This document shows positions 26,130-35,309 of a DNA stretch of 64,000 bases, one piece after another. The stretch comes from Photobacterium aquae (GTDB lineage Bacteria; Pseudomonadota; Gammaproteobacteria; Enterobacterales; Vibrionaceae): NCBI RefSeq assembly GCF_001029445.1, contig NZ_LDOT01000015.1, positions 40,104 to 104,103 of the forward strand, in the 5' to 3' direction. A program made the position numbers and the translations under genes. Each line of letters begins with the position of its first letter. The first letter of the stretch is position 1. The notes beneath the pieces were generated by a model, which worked only from the letters and a program-made list of their open reading frames with translations, ran no database searches and was not told where the DNA came from.

Positions 26130-26765
26130 TTATTTGTTGTCGATGAGGTAGCGAATAGTGGTAGCAATCTCTTCAACACTTTCGTGCTTGTCGCTTTGAA
26201 TCATGTACTTACCTTTAACGATAAATACTGGTACGGACGTTACACGGGCATTGTTTTCAAACTCGTTGGCAGTTTTCATCAGGTTGTAGACGGTTTGCTG
26301 CTCAGTTTCTGTAAGATCAAACGGGCTCTTGATGTTGTACTTACTGAAAATCTCTTTGATTTTGGCTTCGCGCTGGGTGGCATCTAAGCCCTCAGAACCG
26401 CCTTGAATAAAGGCAAACAGATCTTCTTTGATTTCAGGTGATGGCTTGCCGTCCATCTGGAAAGCCGCGGTATAGAACATATAAGCAGCGATTTGCGCAC
26501 TCTCATTGAAGGTCACGTGCATTTGCTCGACGTCTGTTTTCGCCAACTCTTTTAGTGTCGGCAGTACCTGCTCCATATTACGACAGTGGCCGCAACCGAG
26601 CGAAAAGACCTCAATGACATCGGCCACGTTTTCTGTCGGAGTAGGAACAACGGTGTACTGTTCGCCTTCTTTTGGCACATTGCTATCGGAGCAACCGCCA
26701 AGCAGGGCGGCAACAAGAGTCAGGGGCGCAAGGAAAGTTAGTAATTTTTTCATCATTCTCATCAT
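26130..26765 (-). CDS. DsbA-like thiol:disulfide oxidoreductase lipoprotein
   Basis: About 207-211 residues; three in-frame ATGs lie within 12 bp (26765, 26762, 26753), none with a strong ribosome site, so the start is uncertain by a few residues. A lipobox LLGGCSD gives a membrane-anchored mature protein. The thioredoxin fold has the CGHC active site in FSLGCGHCRNME, the same dipeptide class as DsbA (CPHC) variants, and a cis-proline in TSVPVFIV. It is likely a periplasmic oxidant or isomerase for exported proteins. No DsbB is adjacent. Confidence 0.88.
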   Translation of the reverse strand: MMRMMKKLLTFLAPLTLVAALLGGCSDSNVPKEGEQYTVVPTPTENVADVIEVFSLGCGHCRNMEQVLPTLKELAKTDVEQMHVTFNESAQIAAYMFYTAAFQMDGKPSPEIKEDLFAFIQGGSEGLDATQREAKIKEIFSKYNIKSPFDLTETEQQTVYNLMKTANEFENNARVTSVPVFIVKGKYMIQSDKHESVEEIATTIRYLIDNK

Positions 26766-27068
26766 GATAAGTCTAAAAGTTCAAGTATGGACGATAAACC
26801 TAGTTATGTTGTCATGCCAAATCAAATTTTCAGATGCTAGCGATGCAGTTTCTGAATCAGAAGCGCATCTTTGGCATTTTTCTAATGATGAATGAGCGAT
26901 TTTAGCTGCTTATTTGTGCGAATAAACGGGTAATCGACAGTGGCTTTGATTTTGTTGGGGAGGGGGACAATCGCGACTTGGCTCGCCATTTAAGTTTCAG
27001 TAAGATGGTCGGTTTCGTTGTGAAACAGCGGCTACGGGCTGCGCTCTAACTTAATCCCCGGAGGGAAA
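26766..27068. other. Intergenic region between divergent genes
   Basis: 303 bp containing the promoters of the DsbA-like gene and yegD. Apart from the yegD ribosome binding site CCGGAGGG at its right end, I see no distinct element. Confidence 0.4.
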
Positions 27069-28421
27069 ATGTTTATCGGCTTTGATTATGGAACGGCGAA
27101 TTGCTCGGTGGCTGTGATGGAGCAAGGGCAGCCTCGTCACTTGCAGCTTGAAGGTAACAATACCATGATACCTTCCACGTTGTGCGCGCCGACGCGTGAG
27201 GCGGTGAGCGAATACCTATTTAAGTTCATGGGGGTTAAGCCAACGGATCAACTTGGCGAGCAAGTGCTGCGCCGGGCAATTGCGGCTAACCGTGATGAAG
27301 ACATTGAATTGGCAAAAGGCGATATGCTATTTGGCCAGGCCGCGTTGGATTTGTACTTGAGCGATCCGGAAGAGGTGTATTACGTTAAGTCGCCTAAATC
27401 TTTCTTGGGAGCCAATGGATTACATGAAGTGCAGATCAGCTTTTTTGAAGATCTGGTCACAGCCATGATGTCTAATATTAAAACTCAGGCAGAGGGTGCG
27501 CTTCAACAGTCTATTGAACACACCATGATTGGTCGCCCTATTAACTTTCAGGGTTCTGGTGGTGAAAGGGCGAATGAGCAAGCCGAATCGATTCTGCGCC
27601 GTTCGGCGGTAAGGGCGGGTTTTAAGTCGGTTGAGTTTCAGTTTGAGCCGGTTGCTGCCGGGTTGGAGTTTGAGAGTACGCTGACAGAAGATAAAACGGT
27701 GCTGGTGGTTGATATCGGTGGTGGTACGACTGACTGTTCGATGATTCAAATGGGGCCAAGCTGGTTTAAGCGAATTGATCGCCAGTCAAGCCTATTGGGT
27801 CATAGTGGTTTGCGTGTCGGCGGTAATGATTTGGATATCCATCTGGCCTTTCGCCAATTAATGCCTGAATTGGGGTTTGGGACTCAGACCCAAAAGGGGA
27901 TTGATATGCCCATTAGTCAGTTCTGGAATCCGATTGCCATTAATAATGTGGTTGCACAAGGTGACTTCTACGCGAATGCCAACCTTGCGGTACTTGACCA
28001 GTTGCGCCGTGACGCGGCACAGCCTGAGAAGCTGGCGCGATTGATTAAGGTTTACCACGAAAAGCTGGGTTATCAATTGGTACGCAAAGCCGAAGAGTGC
28101 AAGATAGCGCTCTCTGAGCGAACAGCGCAGCAAGTTACATTGCATGAGCTGGCAGATGCACTGTCGGTGGATATTTCGCAGTCGGAGATGGCAGCAGCGA
28201 TCGAGTCGCCACGGGTTCAGATCAGCCAACTTATTACCGAGGCGGTGGAGCAAAGCGGGGTGCGCCCTGATATGGTCTACATGACTGGCGGTACAGCAAA
28301 GTCTCCGGTGCTGCGTGAGACGGTTGAAGCGCTGCTACCAGGTATTCCTGTTGTTAGTGGTAGCTATTTTGGTTCAGTGACTGCTGGTCTAGCTCGTTGG
28401 GCTGAGGTCGCATTTAAGTAG
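27069..28421 (+). CDS. yegD: Hsp70-family protein YegD
   Basis: 450 residues matching the actin/Hsp70 ATPase fold without a substrate-binding domain: phosphate 1 FIGFDYGTANCSVAV (residues 2-16), phosphate 2 VLVVDIGGGTTDCSM (about 205-219), adenosine motif MVYMTGGTAKSP (about 400). E. coli YegD has the same length and layout. A strong CCCCGGAGGG ribosome site precedes the ATG. A chaperone role is assumed from homology only; no cochaperone gene is adjacent. Confidence 0.93.
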   Translation: MFIGFDYGTANCSVAVMEQGQPRHLQLEGNNTMIPSTLCAPTREAVSEYLFKFMGVKPTDQLGEQVLRRAIAANRDEDIELAKGDMLFGQAALDLYLSDPEEVYYVKSPKSFLGANGLHEVQISFFEDLVTAMMSNIKTQAEGALQQSIEHTMIGRPINFQGSGGERANEQAESILRRSAVRAGFKSVEFQFEPVAAGLEFESTLTEDKTVLVVDIGGGTTDCSMIQMGPSWFKRIDRQSSLLGHSGLRVGGNDLDIHLAFRQLMPELGFGTQTQKGIDMPISQFWNPIAINNVVAQGDFYANANLAVLDQLRRDAAQPEKLARLIKVYHEKLGYQLVRKAEECKIALSERTAQQVTLHELADALSVDISQSEMAAAIESPRVQISQLITEAVEQSGVRPDMVYMTGGTAKSPVLRETVEALLPGIPVVSGSYFGSVTAGLARWAEVAFK

Positions 28422-28489
28422 TGACGTTATAGTCTAATGATCCCAAGGTTTCGATGAATTGACTGGGGTCGCTAACGATAATGCTGAAT

Positions 28490-28514
28490 GGGGCTCAAAG
28501 AGAGCCCCTTTTTT
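28490..28514 (+). terminator. Terminator of yegD
   Basis: GGGGCTC / GAGCCCC with a 5-nt loop and six T residues, about 70 bp after the stop and between convergent genes. Confidence 0.9.
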
Positions 28515-28542
28515 GTTTGCATTTTGGATGTTAGCGAGGAAA

Positions 28543-28848
28543 TTATGGTTTTTTCGCCCATGCACTACACCAACCTTTGGCGTTTACGGCTTTGCCTGGG
28601 AAGATGGCGCATGGTCGCCATTCTTTACCATCTTCACCTTGGATGAGTGCGCAGTTCGCACAATTTTTTTCTGCATCTGGTGATTCATGGACATATTGAA
28701 GCGCTTTTGCTTGCGGGTCATCCTCACTTAATTGTGGAAGCTCTGCCGCATGAACGGGCTGAGTTAACAGTGTTTTTCCGGCTGTCATCCCAATCAGGCT
28801 CGCGAGGGATAGTTTGAGGAATGTTCTGCGGTTCTTATTGTCTTTCAT
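28543..28848 (-). CDS. High-potential iron-sulfur protein, Tat-exported
   Basis: 101 residues. The N-terminus carries a twin-arginine signal (NRRTFLKLSLASLIG) ending near VHAAE. The mature part has the HiPIP cluster cysteines C-x2-C-x13-C-x13-C (CANC, RPCAIFPGKAV, GWCSAW) with the typical aromatic residues around them. HiPIPs are soluble periplasmic electron carriers, usually serving reaction centres or respiratory enzymes. Its partner here is not visible. Confidence 0.92.
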   Translation of the reverse strand: MKDNKNRRTFLKLSLASLIGMTAGKTLLTQPVHAAELPQLSEDDPQAKALQYVHESPDAEKNCANCALIQGEDGKEWRPCAIFPGKAVNAKGWCSAWAKKP

Positions 28849-29194
28849 TATTACTTCCTTTTAGTGTCATGACATTGCTTGAATGTATTGTTTTTATCTG
28901 GGTATCTTCCCATGATCGATTTTAGTCAAACTATTTGTTATCTACCGTTTGTGTTTACGTTGGCTCAATTCTGGGCGATCAGTTTATGCATCGATAGATA
29001 TAGCAATATTCCGACATTGATGTTTTTTATTGGCTTGTGAAATATTTCAGAATAAAGCGTCAAAACTAGATGTTTTTATCATTTCGTATTAGTGATCTAA
29101 GGCAGGGTTTTGCTGTTTGGGTTCAAGCGGTGCTTGAAACACGCGTGTTACAAGCGCATTATCGCCCCGCACGAAGAAACCATAGGTATATGAA
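28849..29194. other. Intergenic region between divergent HiPIP and HAD genes
   Basis: 346 bp, AT-rich, containing two divergent promoters by position. No RNA gene or operator is recognised. Confidence 0.4.
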
Positions 29195-29854
29195 ATGACG
29201 GATTTATTTTTGATTGATATAGACGGCGCGCTGGTTGAATCTAAAGCGCTTGAGCTGGAGTGCTATTTTCGTGCGGTAGAAGAGGTACTCGGGATAACAG
29301 TGGATATCGATCGCAGCCAATTCAAACATTCAACGGATGCTGGCGTGTTGGATGAACTGCTCACTCGTTACCAGACAGCAGGAAATCGCATGCTTAATCA
29401 CCGCAAGGTTGAGCAACGCTATTTGGCATTGATGAATGAAGCATTGGCCATCACCCCGGAGAAGGTGAAAGTTGCTCCGGGCGTACATGATTTTCTTGCC
29501 AATATTGCACCAAGTGAAGATTGTTACTTAGCTATCGCTACATCTGGTTGGGAATCTGCGGCTAGAGTTAAGCTGCGCGCAGTTGGTTTGGATATTAGTA
29601 CCTTTACGTTTGCCACATCGTCAGATGCGATGAGCCGAACAGAGATCATGGCATTGGCAGCTTTTCGTGCCAAGCAAGATAGCGGCTTGACGTTTGAACG
29701 TTGCATTGTGTTGGGCGAGGGGGCACAAAACCGCGATGCGTCGAAAGAGCTGGGTTACGAATATATTGAAATTGGCGGTAGCGATATTAATCAGTCTCAT
29801 TTGCCAAACTTGTCACATTTCAAGCAAGTATACTCTGAATTAACCGTGCATTGA
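29195..29854 (+). CDS. HAD-superfamily phosphatase-like protein with altered motifs
   Basis: 219 residues of the phosphoglycolate-phosphatase-like HAD subfamily. Motif I is IDIDGALVESKALE, keeping the two aspartates (DxD) but with Ala in place of Thr and Glu for Asp in the usual DGTLVDS. Motif II is IATSGW (about 115). The acidic motif IV reads VLGEGAQNRDASKELG, with Glu for the first Asp of the usual GDS. The cap is helical (about 20-95). Catalysis may still be possible, with metal coordination changed. The start ATG lies 22 bp beyond no clear GGAG; the assignment of the start is by conservation of motif I near the N-terminus. Confidence 0.78.
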   Translation: MTDLFLIDIDGALVESKALELECYFRAVEEVLGITVDIDRSQFKHSTDAGVLDELLTRYQTAGNRMLNHRKVEQRYLALMNEALAITPEKVKVAPGVHDFLANIAPSEDCYLAIATSGWESAARVKLRAVGLDISTFTFATSSDAMSRTEIMALAAFRAKQDSGLTFERCIVLGEGAQNRDASKELGYEYIEIGGSDINQSHLPNLSHFKQVYSELTVH

Positions 29855-30035
29855 TGGTGAGCTGAAAATACACACGAGATGCACTGATTTTATTTCAGAC
29901 AACACGAGATCATAATAGGCAAATGGTGAGCGAGAGTGTGAAAGCGCTTCCAGTTTATGGGTGATGACACGGCTCGCTTCCGAGAAATCGATATAGTCAC
30001 AGGACATATTTATTCATAGATCGGCCAATATCGCT

Positions 30036-30656
30036 ATGCGCGCTCGCCACTTACTGTTTTCTGCTATTGCTGGTTGTTGTTCTGTTTTTTTTGCTGGGCA
30101 AGTGACTGCCGCCCAGGAAGATGTTCCATATTGTCATCGCTATATGGATTTCAACTTCCCTGATTACATGGCACTGTGGAACTATGATGATCCGCAGACT
30201 ACCGCGACGACTTTCTTTGCGATGTTAGATATGGCTGCCGTCAGTGTCGATAAGACATTTTTCAGCGAGCTACTGAGCCAAATTGCCCGTACTTACGTGA
30301 TGCGCAATGACTTTACTCAGGCCGAGTATTATCTTGCTCAGGCCAAGGCATTTTTGGGCAATGCAGAGCCTCGTGCCGAGGTGTATTACATGCGCGAAAA
30401 AGCGCGTATGTTAGCGGCTCAACATGATCGCGAAGGTGCGAAAACACTTCTGGTTGAGGCTTGGACATTGGCAGAGAAAGAACGATACGACCAGTTGGTT
30501 CTTGAAACGGCTCTGGATTTAGCTGATGATACTTGGGTGAATCTTCCTGAGCAGGAAAAGCAGCAATGGTTGGAAAAAGCTCGCCAGACCGCTGCAACCA
30601 CACAAGACGAACGAACCAAGCGCTGGATGCTGGAAAACCCGTCAAGATTGCAATAA
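30036..30656 (+). CDS. Exported TPR-like protein of unknown function
   Basis: 206 residues with a Sec signal peptide (MRARHLLFSAIAGCCSVFFAGQVTAAQ, cleavage near TAA). The mature protein has helical repeats of TPR character: LLSQIARTYVMRNDFTQAEYYLAQAKAFLG, REKARMLAAQHDREGAKTLLVEAWTLAEKE and the following helix pair. One N-terminal Cys-His (YCHRYMDFNFPDY) precedes them. Likely a periplasmic adaptor. Followed directly by a strong terminator, so it is monocistronic. Confidence 0.7.
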   Translation: MRARHLLFSAIAGCCSVFFAGQVTAAQEDVPYCHRYMDFNFPDYMALWNYDDPQTTATTFFAMLDMAAVSVDKTFFSELLSQIARTYVMRNDFTQAEYYLAQAKAFLGNAEPRAEVYYMREKARMLAAQHDREGAKTLLVEAWTLAEKERYDQLVLETALDLADDTWVNLPEQEKQQWLEKARQTAATTQDERTKRWMLENPSRLQ

Positions 30657-30660
30657 TTCA

Positions 30661-30687
30661 AAGGCGCTGATAATCAGCGCCTTTTTT
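30661..30687 (+). terminator. Terminator of the exported TPR-like gene
   Basis: AAGGCGCTGA / TCAGCGCCTT with a 3-nt loop and a T6 run, 4 bp past the stop codon. Confidence 0.92.
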
Positions 30688-30886
30688 GATCCTCTTCGCT
30701 TTTGATGTCATTTCTAAAATCTTCCACAACATGACCGTTATTCTGTGGCACTGTTTATATTTTTGAGTGGTTAGATAGTAGTGTCTAGTATATTTATGTT
30801 ACTTGTATTTGTGGTTTGTAGCCCAATTGCGCCGGTAGCTGCCAGAAGGGTTTAACCAACATGGATGAAGTAGGAGTTGTTGCACT

Positions 30887-31300
30887 ATGAACAATCAGCA
30901 ATGGATTTATGATTGGTTTAATAAGGTCTGGGCACAGGCTGACTTAAGTGTGCTGACACAACTGGCCGCAGAACCGTTGAATTTTCACCTACCTGGCGGG
31001 AAAATCTACCCGTTATCCCATACTGACTACCTGAATTTTGTTTCTATTTGGTGCCAGCGCTTTCGTGATGTTGCATTTCGTATTGTCGATGTGGTGCAAG
31101 AGGGCCATAAGACGGTGGTAATTTATGAGTGCGAGGCAACTTACAGTGGTGGTTGGGCTCGTATTCCGGCAAAGAAGCAGAAAGTGCACATGACCGGGAT
31201 GCTGTATTTTGTACAGCAGGAAGATGGGAAAATCTGTGATTGCAGGCTTGAAGACAGTAGTTTCGATCTTTACCAGCAGTTAACGCGCTATCTTGATTAA
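30887..31300 (+). CDS. NTF2/SnoaL-like fold protein
   Basis: 137 residues. The fold is suggested by an N-terminal helix pair (YDWFNKVWAQADLSVLTQL) followed by a curved sheet typical of NTF2-like proteins (RDVAFRIVDVVQEGHKTVVIYECEATYSG, ICDCRLEDSSFDLYQQLT). Such proteins include ketosteroid isomerase-like enzymes, but no catalytic Asp/His pair can be assigned. Monocistronic, with a hairpin starting at the stop codon. Confidence 0.65.
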   Translation: MNNQQWIYDWFNKVWAQADLSVLTQLAAEPLNFHLPGGKIYPLSHTDYLNFVSIWCQRFRDVAFRIVDVVQEGHKTVVIYECEATYSGGWARIPAKKQKVHMTGMLYFVQQEDGKICDCRLEDSSFDLYQQLTRYLD

Positions 31301-31333
31301 AAAAGCCCCACACCGTTATGGAGTGGGGCTTTG
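31301..31333 (-). terminator. Hairpin between convergent NTF2-like and AGCS genes
   Basis: AAAGCCCCAC / GTGGGGCTTT with an 11-nt loop. On the minus strand it is followed by a T-run, so it is a good terminator for the symporter gene; on the plus strand the run is only TTTG. Confidence 0.88.
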
Positions 31334-31371
31334 TGCTATTTGCTACTGGCTATTAGAAGCGAGTCGAGCTG

Positions 31372-32745
31372 CTAGGCTGTTTGCATGTTCGTGTTGTCTG
31401 AGCGAAGTTGCTCAAAGTACTGGCGCGTTTCGCTAACAACCACATCACGAAGCAAGATCAGGCCGATCAGATTCGGAATCGCCATTAGGCCGTTGACGAT
31501 ATCGGCAATGAGCCAAATCATATCCAGCTTCATGAACGCACCACCGGCAATCAATGCAAGGAAGAACAGCTTGTAAGGCAAAATAGCCTTTACACCGAAT
31601 AGGTAGGTAATGCAGCGTTCACCGTAGTAGTTCCAGCCCAAAATGGTGGTAAAGGCGAAGAACATTAGACCGACGGTAACTAGGATTGGGCCAAGGCTTG
31701 ACTCAAGACCAGAGGCAAAAGCATAGCTCGTCATGGCAGCACCGGCGAGATCACCTTGCCAAGCTCCTGTAACCACCAATGTCAGACCTGTCATGGTACA
31801 GATGATAATGGTATCGAAGAAGGTACCTGTCATCGAGATCAAGCCTTGACGTACGCATGAGTCGGTTTTTGCGGCTGCGGCGGCCATTGGAGCACTGCCC
31901 AGACCTGATTCGTTAGAGAATACACCTCGCGCAATACCAGACTGGATAGCCAGCATAATACCCGCACCGACAAAGCCGCCAGTTGCAGCATGGCCGGTAA
32001 AGGCAGAGCTGATCACTGTATTAATGGCAGCCGGAATAGCGCTGTATTGTGCTCCCAATACCATGACACAGGCAAAGATGTAGAAGAGAGCCATGAATGG
32101 CACCACTTTACTGGCTACAGCTGCGATTGACTTCACGCCACCGAGGGTAACGGTTGCAACCAAGCCAGTGAGTACAACAACTGTAATTTCGCGAGAAATA
32201 CCAAATGACAGTTGTGCGGCATCCACGATCGCATTTGCCTGAGGGAATGTACCGATACCGAAACAGGCTACGCCCAGTGCAAAGATGGCAAACAGTTTTG
32301 CTAGCCATTTTTGGCCGGCACCATTTTGCAGGTAGTACATAGGACCACCGATCATCTGGCCGTTGGCATCAGTTTCGCGGTATTTTACGGCAAGCAGGCA
32401 TTCTGCATACTTTGTTGCCATACCAAACAGGGCAGCAAGCCACATCCAGAATAGGGCACCCGGGCCACCGAGTTTAATTGCTGTAGCAACACCGACAATA
32501 TTACCTGTACCGATGGTGGCAGAAAGGGCTGTGCAGAGAGCTGCAAAACTAGAAACATCACCACGGGATTTGCTTTTGTTTTCGTCATCTTTGAACAGGT
32601 AACGTAACGCAAGCGGTAAGTAGCGGATCTGGATAACACCCAGACGGAACGTCAGGTAAGCACCAGTACCAACAAGTAGAATCAGGAGCGGGGGACCCCA
32701 AACAAGGTTATCAATAGTTTGTAGAAAGTTATAAAACGGATTCAT
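31372..32745 (-). CDS. Sodium:alanine/glycine symporter (AGCS family), riboswitch-controlled
   Basis: 457 residues, about eleven membrane segments. AGCS signatures: FRLGVIQIRYLPLALRYLF, SATIGTGNIVGVATAIKLGGPGALFWMW, AIQSGIARGVFSNESGLGSAPMA. The family imports alanine, glycine or D-alanine with Na+. The 5' leader holds two glycine aptamers, which points to glycine as substrate or as the pool sensed: excess glycine would alter expression of its own importer, or glycine would be sent for use as carbon and nitrogen. It is monocistronic. The start ATG is preceded by AAAGGTAAAGAG. Confidence 0.9.
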   Translation of the reverse strand: MNPFYNFLQTIDNLVWGPPLLILLVGTGAYLTFRLGVIQIRYLPLALRYLFKDDENKSKSRGDVSSFAALCTALSATIGTGNIVGVATAIKLGGPGALFWMWLAALFGMATKYAECLLAVKYRETDANGQMIGGPMYYLQNGAGQKWLAKLFAIFALGVACFGIGTFPQANAIVDAAQLSFGISREITVVVLTGLVATVTLGGVKSIAAVASKVVPFMALFYIFACVMVLGAQYSAIPAAINTVISSAFTGHAATGGFVGAGIMLAIQSGIARGVFSNESGLGSAPMAAAAAKTDSCVRQGLISMTGTFFDTIIICTMTGLTLVVTGAWQGDLAGAAMTSYAFASGLESSLGPILVTVGLMFFAFTTILGWNYYGERCITYLFGVKAILPYKLFFLALIAGGAFMKLDMIWLIADIVNGLMAIPNLIGLILLRDVVVSETRQYFEQLRSDNTNMQTA

Positions 32746-32849
32746 TCTCTTTACCTTTAAACATCAAAGTAAGAGATAAAGAACAACAGATCTCTACCGT
32801 TGTCGGCTGTAACAGAAGTTAAGGGTACTTCATACTGTTGTCTTATATC

Positions 32850-33111
32850 TCCTCTGTCCTTTTGCCTGAGAGTTTCACCCTGTGATAACACGGGGTTTGC
32901 TCCTTCGGCGCCCGATTTAACGGATCTCTCCAGAGGCTCCTCCAACAACAGTCCATACCTTGTTGAACACAATGTTCAAAAAGGTGCCTGAAAGATTTAC
33001 TGCTATTGCCCGGACAGACCCGGACGGGATAGGCAGCTTACTTCTTCGGCGGGCGGTGTTTCTCTTATTTGGGTTACCCCAAAAAGTGAGACTTGCCACT
33101 CTCCTGCTGTC
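32850..33111 (-). promoter_or_regulatory. Tandem glycine riboswitch (two gcvT-type aptamers)
   Basis: Read on the minus strand, aptamer 1 runs from about 33111 (GACAGCAGGAGAGTGGC) to about 32975 (CTTTCAGGCACCTTTT), and aptamer 2 from 32936 (CCTCTGGAGAGATCC) to 32851 (GCAAAAGGACAGAGG). CCTCTG at 32936-32931 pairs with CAGAGG at 32856-32851 as P1. The CGCCGAAGGAGCAAAC and CTCTCAGGCAAAAGGAC blocks are diagnostic of glycine aptamers. The leader ends about 105 nt before the symporter ATG. An expression platform is probable, with an ACAACAG...CTGTTGT pairing, but its direction (on or off) cannot be read safely. Confidence 0.93.
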
Positions 33112-33769
33112 TTCATAGGAACACGAACAGGGCTAGTGTAAAGGATAAAAATGAGATTGTCCTCAAATTTATGCTGGCTAAATTTAAATATTTAGTGCAA
33201 TTATTCCGCACTTGCGATCTGAACCGTATCTTTTGTACGAATTTGCAGCAACTTCTAGTGTAATAGAGTCGTTGGTTGGTAGAAAACATAGAGATGAGGA
33301 ATACGTCGGTGCGAGGCTTACCTATGCCACAAGTTCAAATACATGCCTGTTGAAATGAGCATTGTGGTGGCAGTGAGGAGGCATCTCGGTTCTTGTGATT
33401 GTTTTGATGCGACAAGATTATTAGTAACAAGACACATATAAAGTTGTTGAATACTCAGCATCACTTCTAATACCCTTCTTTTTATAGAATATTAAAGAAT
33501 AAAAAATTTTTTTATATTCCATTGAATTGTCTGTTAGTGCTGTTTTTTTGCCGCAAATAAATGAAATAAATCGCTGAATTAGTGGTATTAGCAGATATAT
33601 ATACTTTGAGTGCATCACAACTGCAACAGTTTGGCTATCTGGATTTATTTGGGTTTATAGGTATTAATTACTGGTGAGTCGTCACTTTTTTGACTGTTTT
33701 GTTAAGCAAGTGGCTGCGAGCAACAAGGATCGTTCAAGTATATCTATTAATACGTAATACAGAAGGTAG
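33112..33769. other. 658-bp AT-rich intergenic region between divergent genes
   Basis: This contains the promoter of the riboswitch transcript on the left and the promoter of the AraC-type gene on the right. It is strikingly AT-rich from 33,420 to 33,660. I see no convincing gene, RNA or repeat in it. Confidence 0.4.
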
Positions 33770-34486
33770 ATGCTTGTGATTTGGGTGAGTTGTAGTCATT
33801 TCGATAAGTTGGCAGAAGCAAAGGAAAACTTGAAGCTGTCCCATGATGTGGTTGACGTTTCACCTTTTGAATTACTGTCGACGATGACCGGGCAGGAATT
33901 GATCTTTCTTGAGGTGATAGATTCCACCTCTAATGGATTTGAATTGCTTCGCTCGGTAAAGAGCCGGTTTCCACAAACAAAAGTCGTTGTGGTTTACCAT
34001 AATTTGGATGCTGATTTGGCGCTTAATGTACTGCGTGCCGGAGGGGAAGATGTGATAGCGGCATCTGCGAGCAAGCCTGAAATCGATGAGTGTTTCAGCC
34101 GACTGCATACTCATACGATCAGGCCGGAACCCGTGCAAGGTTTCGAGCAACGTGAAGTGTCAATTCGTCCGGCTCTAAAAATTATCGATGAGAATATCAG
34201 TGCTCCCCTTAGAGAAGAAGATCTGGCTAATGCCTGCCATTATTCCCCAACGTATTTCTCTCGTTTGTTTCATAGCGTCATGGGGGTAACCCTGAAGCAG
34301 TATATCATCAAGAAACGACTCGATTTGGCTTGTGGCTTGTTGAGCTCGGATAAAGAGAAGATTTCCCATATTGCTCACTCGGCGGGGTTTAAAGATGTCT
34401 CCTATTTTTCGCGGGTATTTAAGAAGCATATGGGATGTTCTCCCGGTGAATTCAGAATGCGGAAGTTGAACCTTCATGCGCCTTGA
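33770..34486 (+). CDS. AraC-type regulator with a degenerate receiver-like N-terminal domain
   Basis: 238 residues. The C-terminal ~100 residues are a double helix-turn-helix AraC domain: LREEDLANACHYSPTYFSRLFHSVMGVTLKQYIIKKRLDLA and ISHIAHSAGFKDVSYFSRVFKKHMGCSPGEFR. The N-terminal ~120 residues look like a response-regulator receiver. The phospho-acceptor strand is LIFLEVIDS with Glu where Asp is expected, the acidic pair near the N-terminus is missing (IWVSCSH), and a switch lysine remains in SKPEID. It may therefore be phosphorylation-independent. GAAGGTAG precedes the start. No partner kinase is adjacent, and the target genes are unknown. Confidence 0.82.
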   Translation: MLVIWVSCSHFDKLAEAKENLKLSHDVVDVSPFELLSTMTGQELIFLEVIDSTSNGFELLRSVKSRFPQTKVVVVYHNLDADLALNVLRAGGEDVIAASASKPEIDECFSRLHTHTIRPEPVQGFEQREVSIRPALKIIDENISAPLREEDLANACHYSPTYFSRLFHSVMGVTLKQYIIKKRLDLACGLLSSDKEKISHIAHSAGFKDVSYFSRVFKKHMGCSPGEFRMRKLNLHAP

Positions 34487-34763
34487 TGACAACGGATGTG
34501 TATTATTTAGAAAGTATGGATTGATCTCAAAAGACGCAAAGGTTCCGATATGATTGGGCATTATTAGTACCAAATACCTCACAGATGTTACATCGCGGGA
34601 CCTCATAGTTGGTTTTGCAGGTAAGGGGGCTGCTAAGGTGTACAGATACGTCGGGTAGTCTCGAGTAGGAGAATATCTGCGTTGGAAGAGATAATAATCT
34701 TACGGCTGGATGCTAAAGCATTCAGCTGCTGTGTCTGTTGTGCAATATAAGGATGATTGGGTG

Positions 34764-35147
34764 ATGGAGCCACTAATGGAAAAGGACGTGATCAGTGCAG
34801 AGCAAAAGCTTAAGGCATCGATGATTGCTTCTGATGTTGCGCTGCTTGATGAATTGCTCTCTGATGACCTCGTTTTTATTAATTACTTCGGGTATCGGCT
34901 TACTAAGCAAGACGACATAGAGGCTCACCGATCTGGCCTGTTGTCTATTGAGTCGATAGTGTTTAGTGATCTGCAGATAAAACCCCATGGAGATTGCGCT
35001 ATGGTTTACGTCAATGCTGAAATCAAAGGGCAATATGATGGGGTAAAGGCCAATGGTTGCTTTGCGTTTACCCGGCTTTGGCAGAAGCTGGGCCAAAATT
35101 TACAAGTCGTGTCCGCGCATTCGACGCTTCTGTCCAAGCTCCCTTAG
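34764..35147 (+). CDS. Small NTF2-like (DUF4440-type) protein
   Basis: 127 residues from the ATG at 34764, chosen because AAGGATGA lies at normal distance; a longer form starting at 34710 lacks a ribosome site. The sequence EQKLKASMIASDVALLDELLSDDLVFINYFGYRLTKQDDIEAHRSG is the usual opening of DUF4440/SnoaL-like proteins, with a helix and then sheet (SDLQIKPHGDCAMVYVNAEIKG). The function of these proteins is unclear; many are small-molecule-binding. It sits next to an AraC regulator, but the gap of ~280 bp argues against an operon. Confidence 0.7.
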   Translation: MEPLMEKDVISAEQKLKASMIASDVALLDELLSDDLVFINYFGYRLTKQDDIEAHRSGLLSIESIVFSDLQIKPHGDCAMVYVNAEIKGQYDGVKANGCFAFTRLWQKLGQNLQVVSAHSTLLSKLP

Positions 35148-35309
35148 GCGAGGGGGCTAGCGCGTTCCTCGCATATTGAATCCTTGTGGTGCTTGGTACA
35201 AATTTATATCTAGTTAGTCATTTTGTTAGCCTATTCAATATCCTGCCAAGCAGGTAGTATTAGCTATTGAGCAAAAGTTGTGCTCGTAGGTAAAGTTAAG
35301 GATATATGA

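Noticed and set aside
33421..33618. Possible 65-residue gene on the minus strand
   Set aside because: It lies in very AT-rich sequence without a ribosome site and has an improbable composition.
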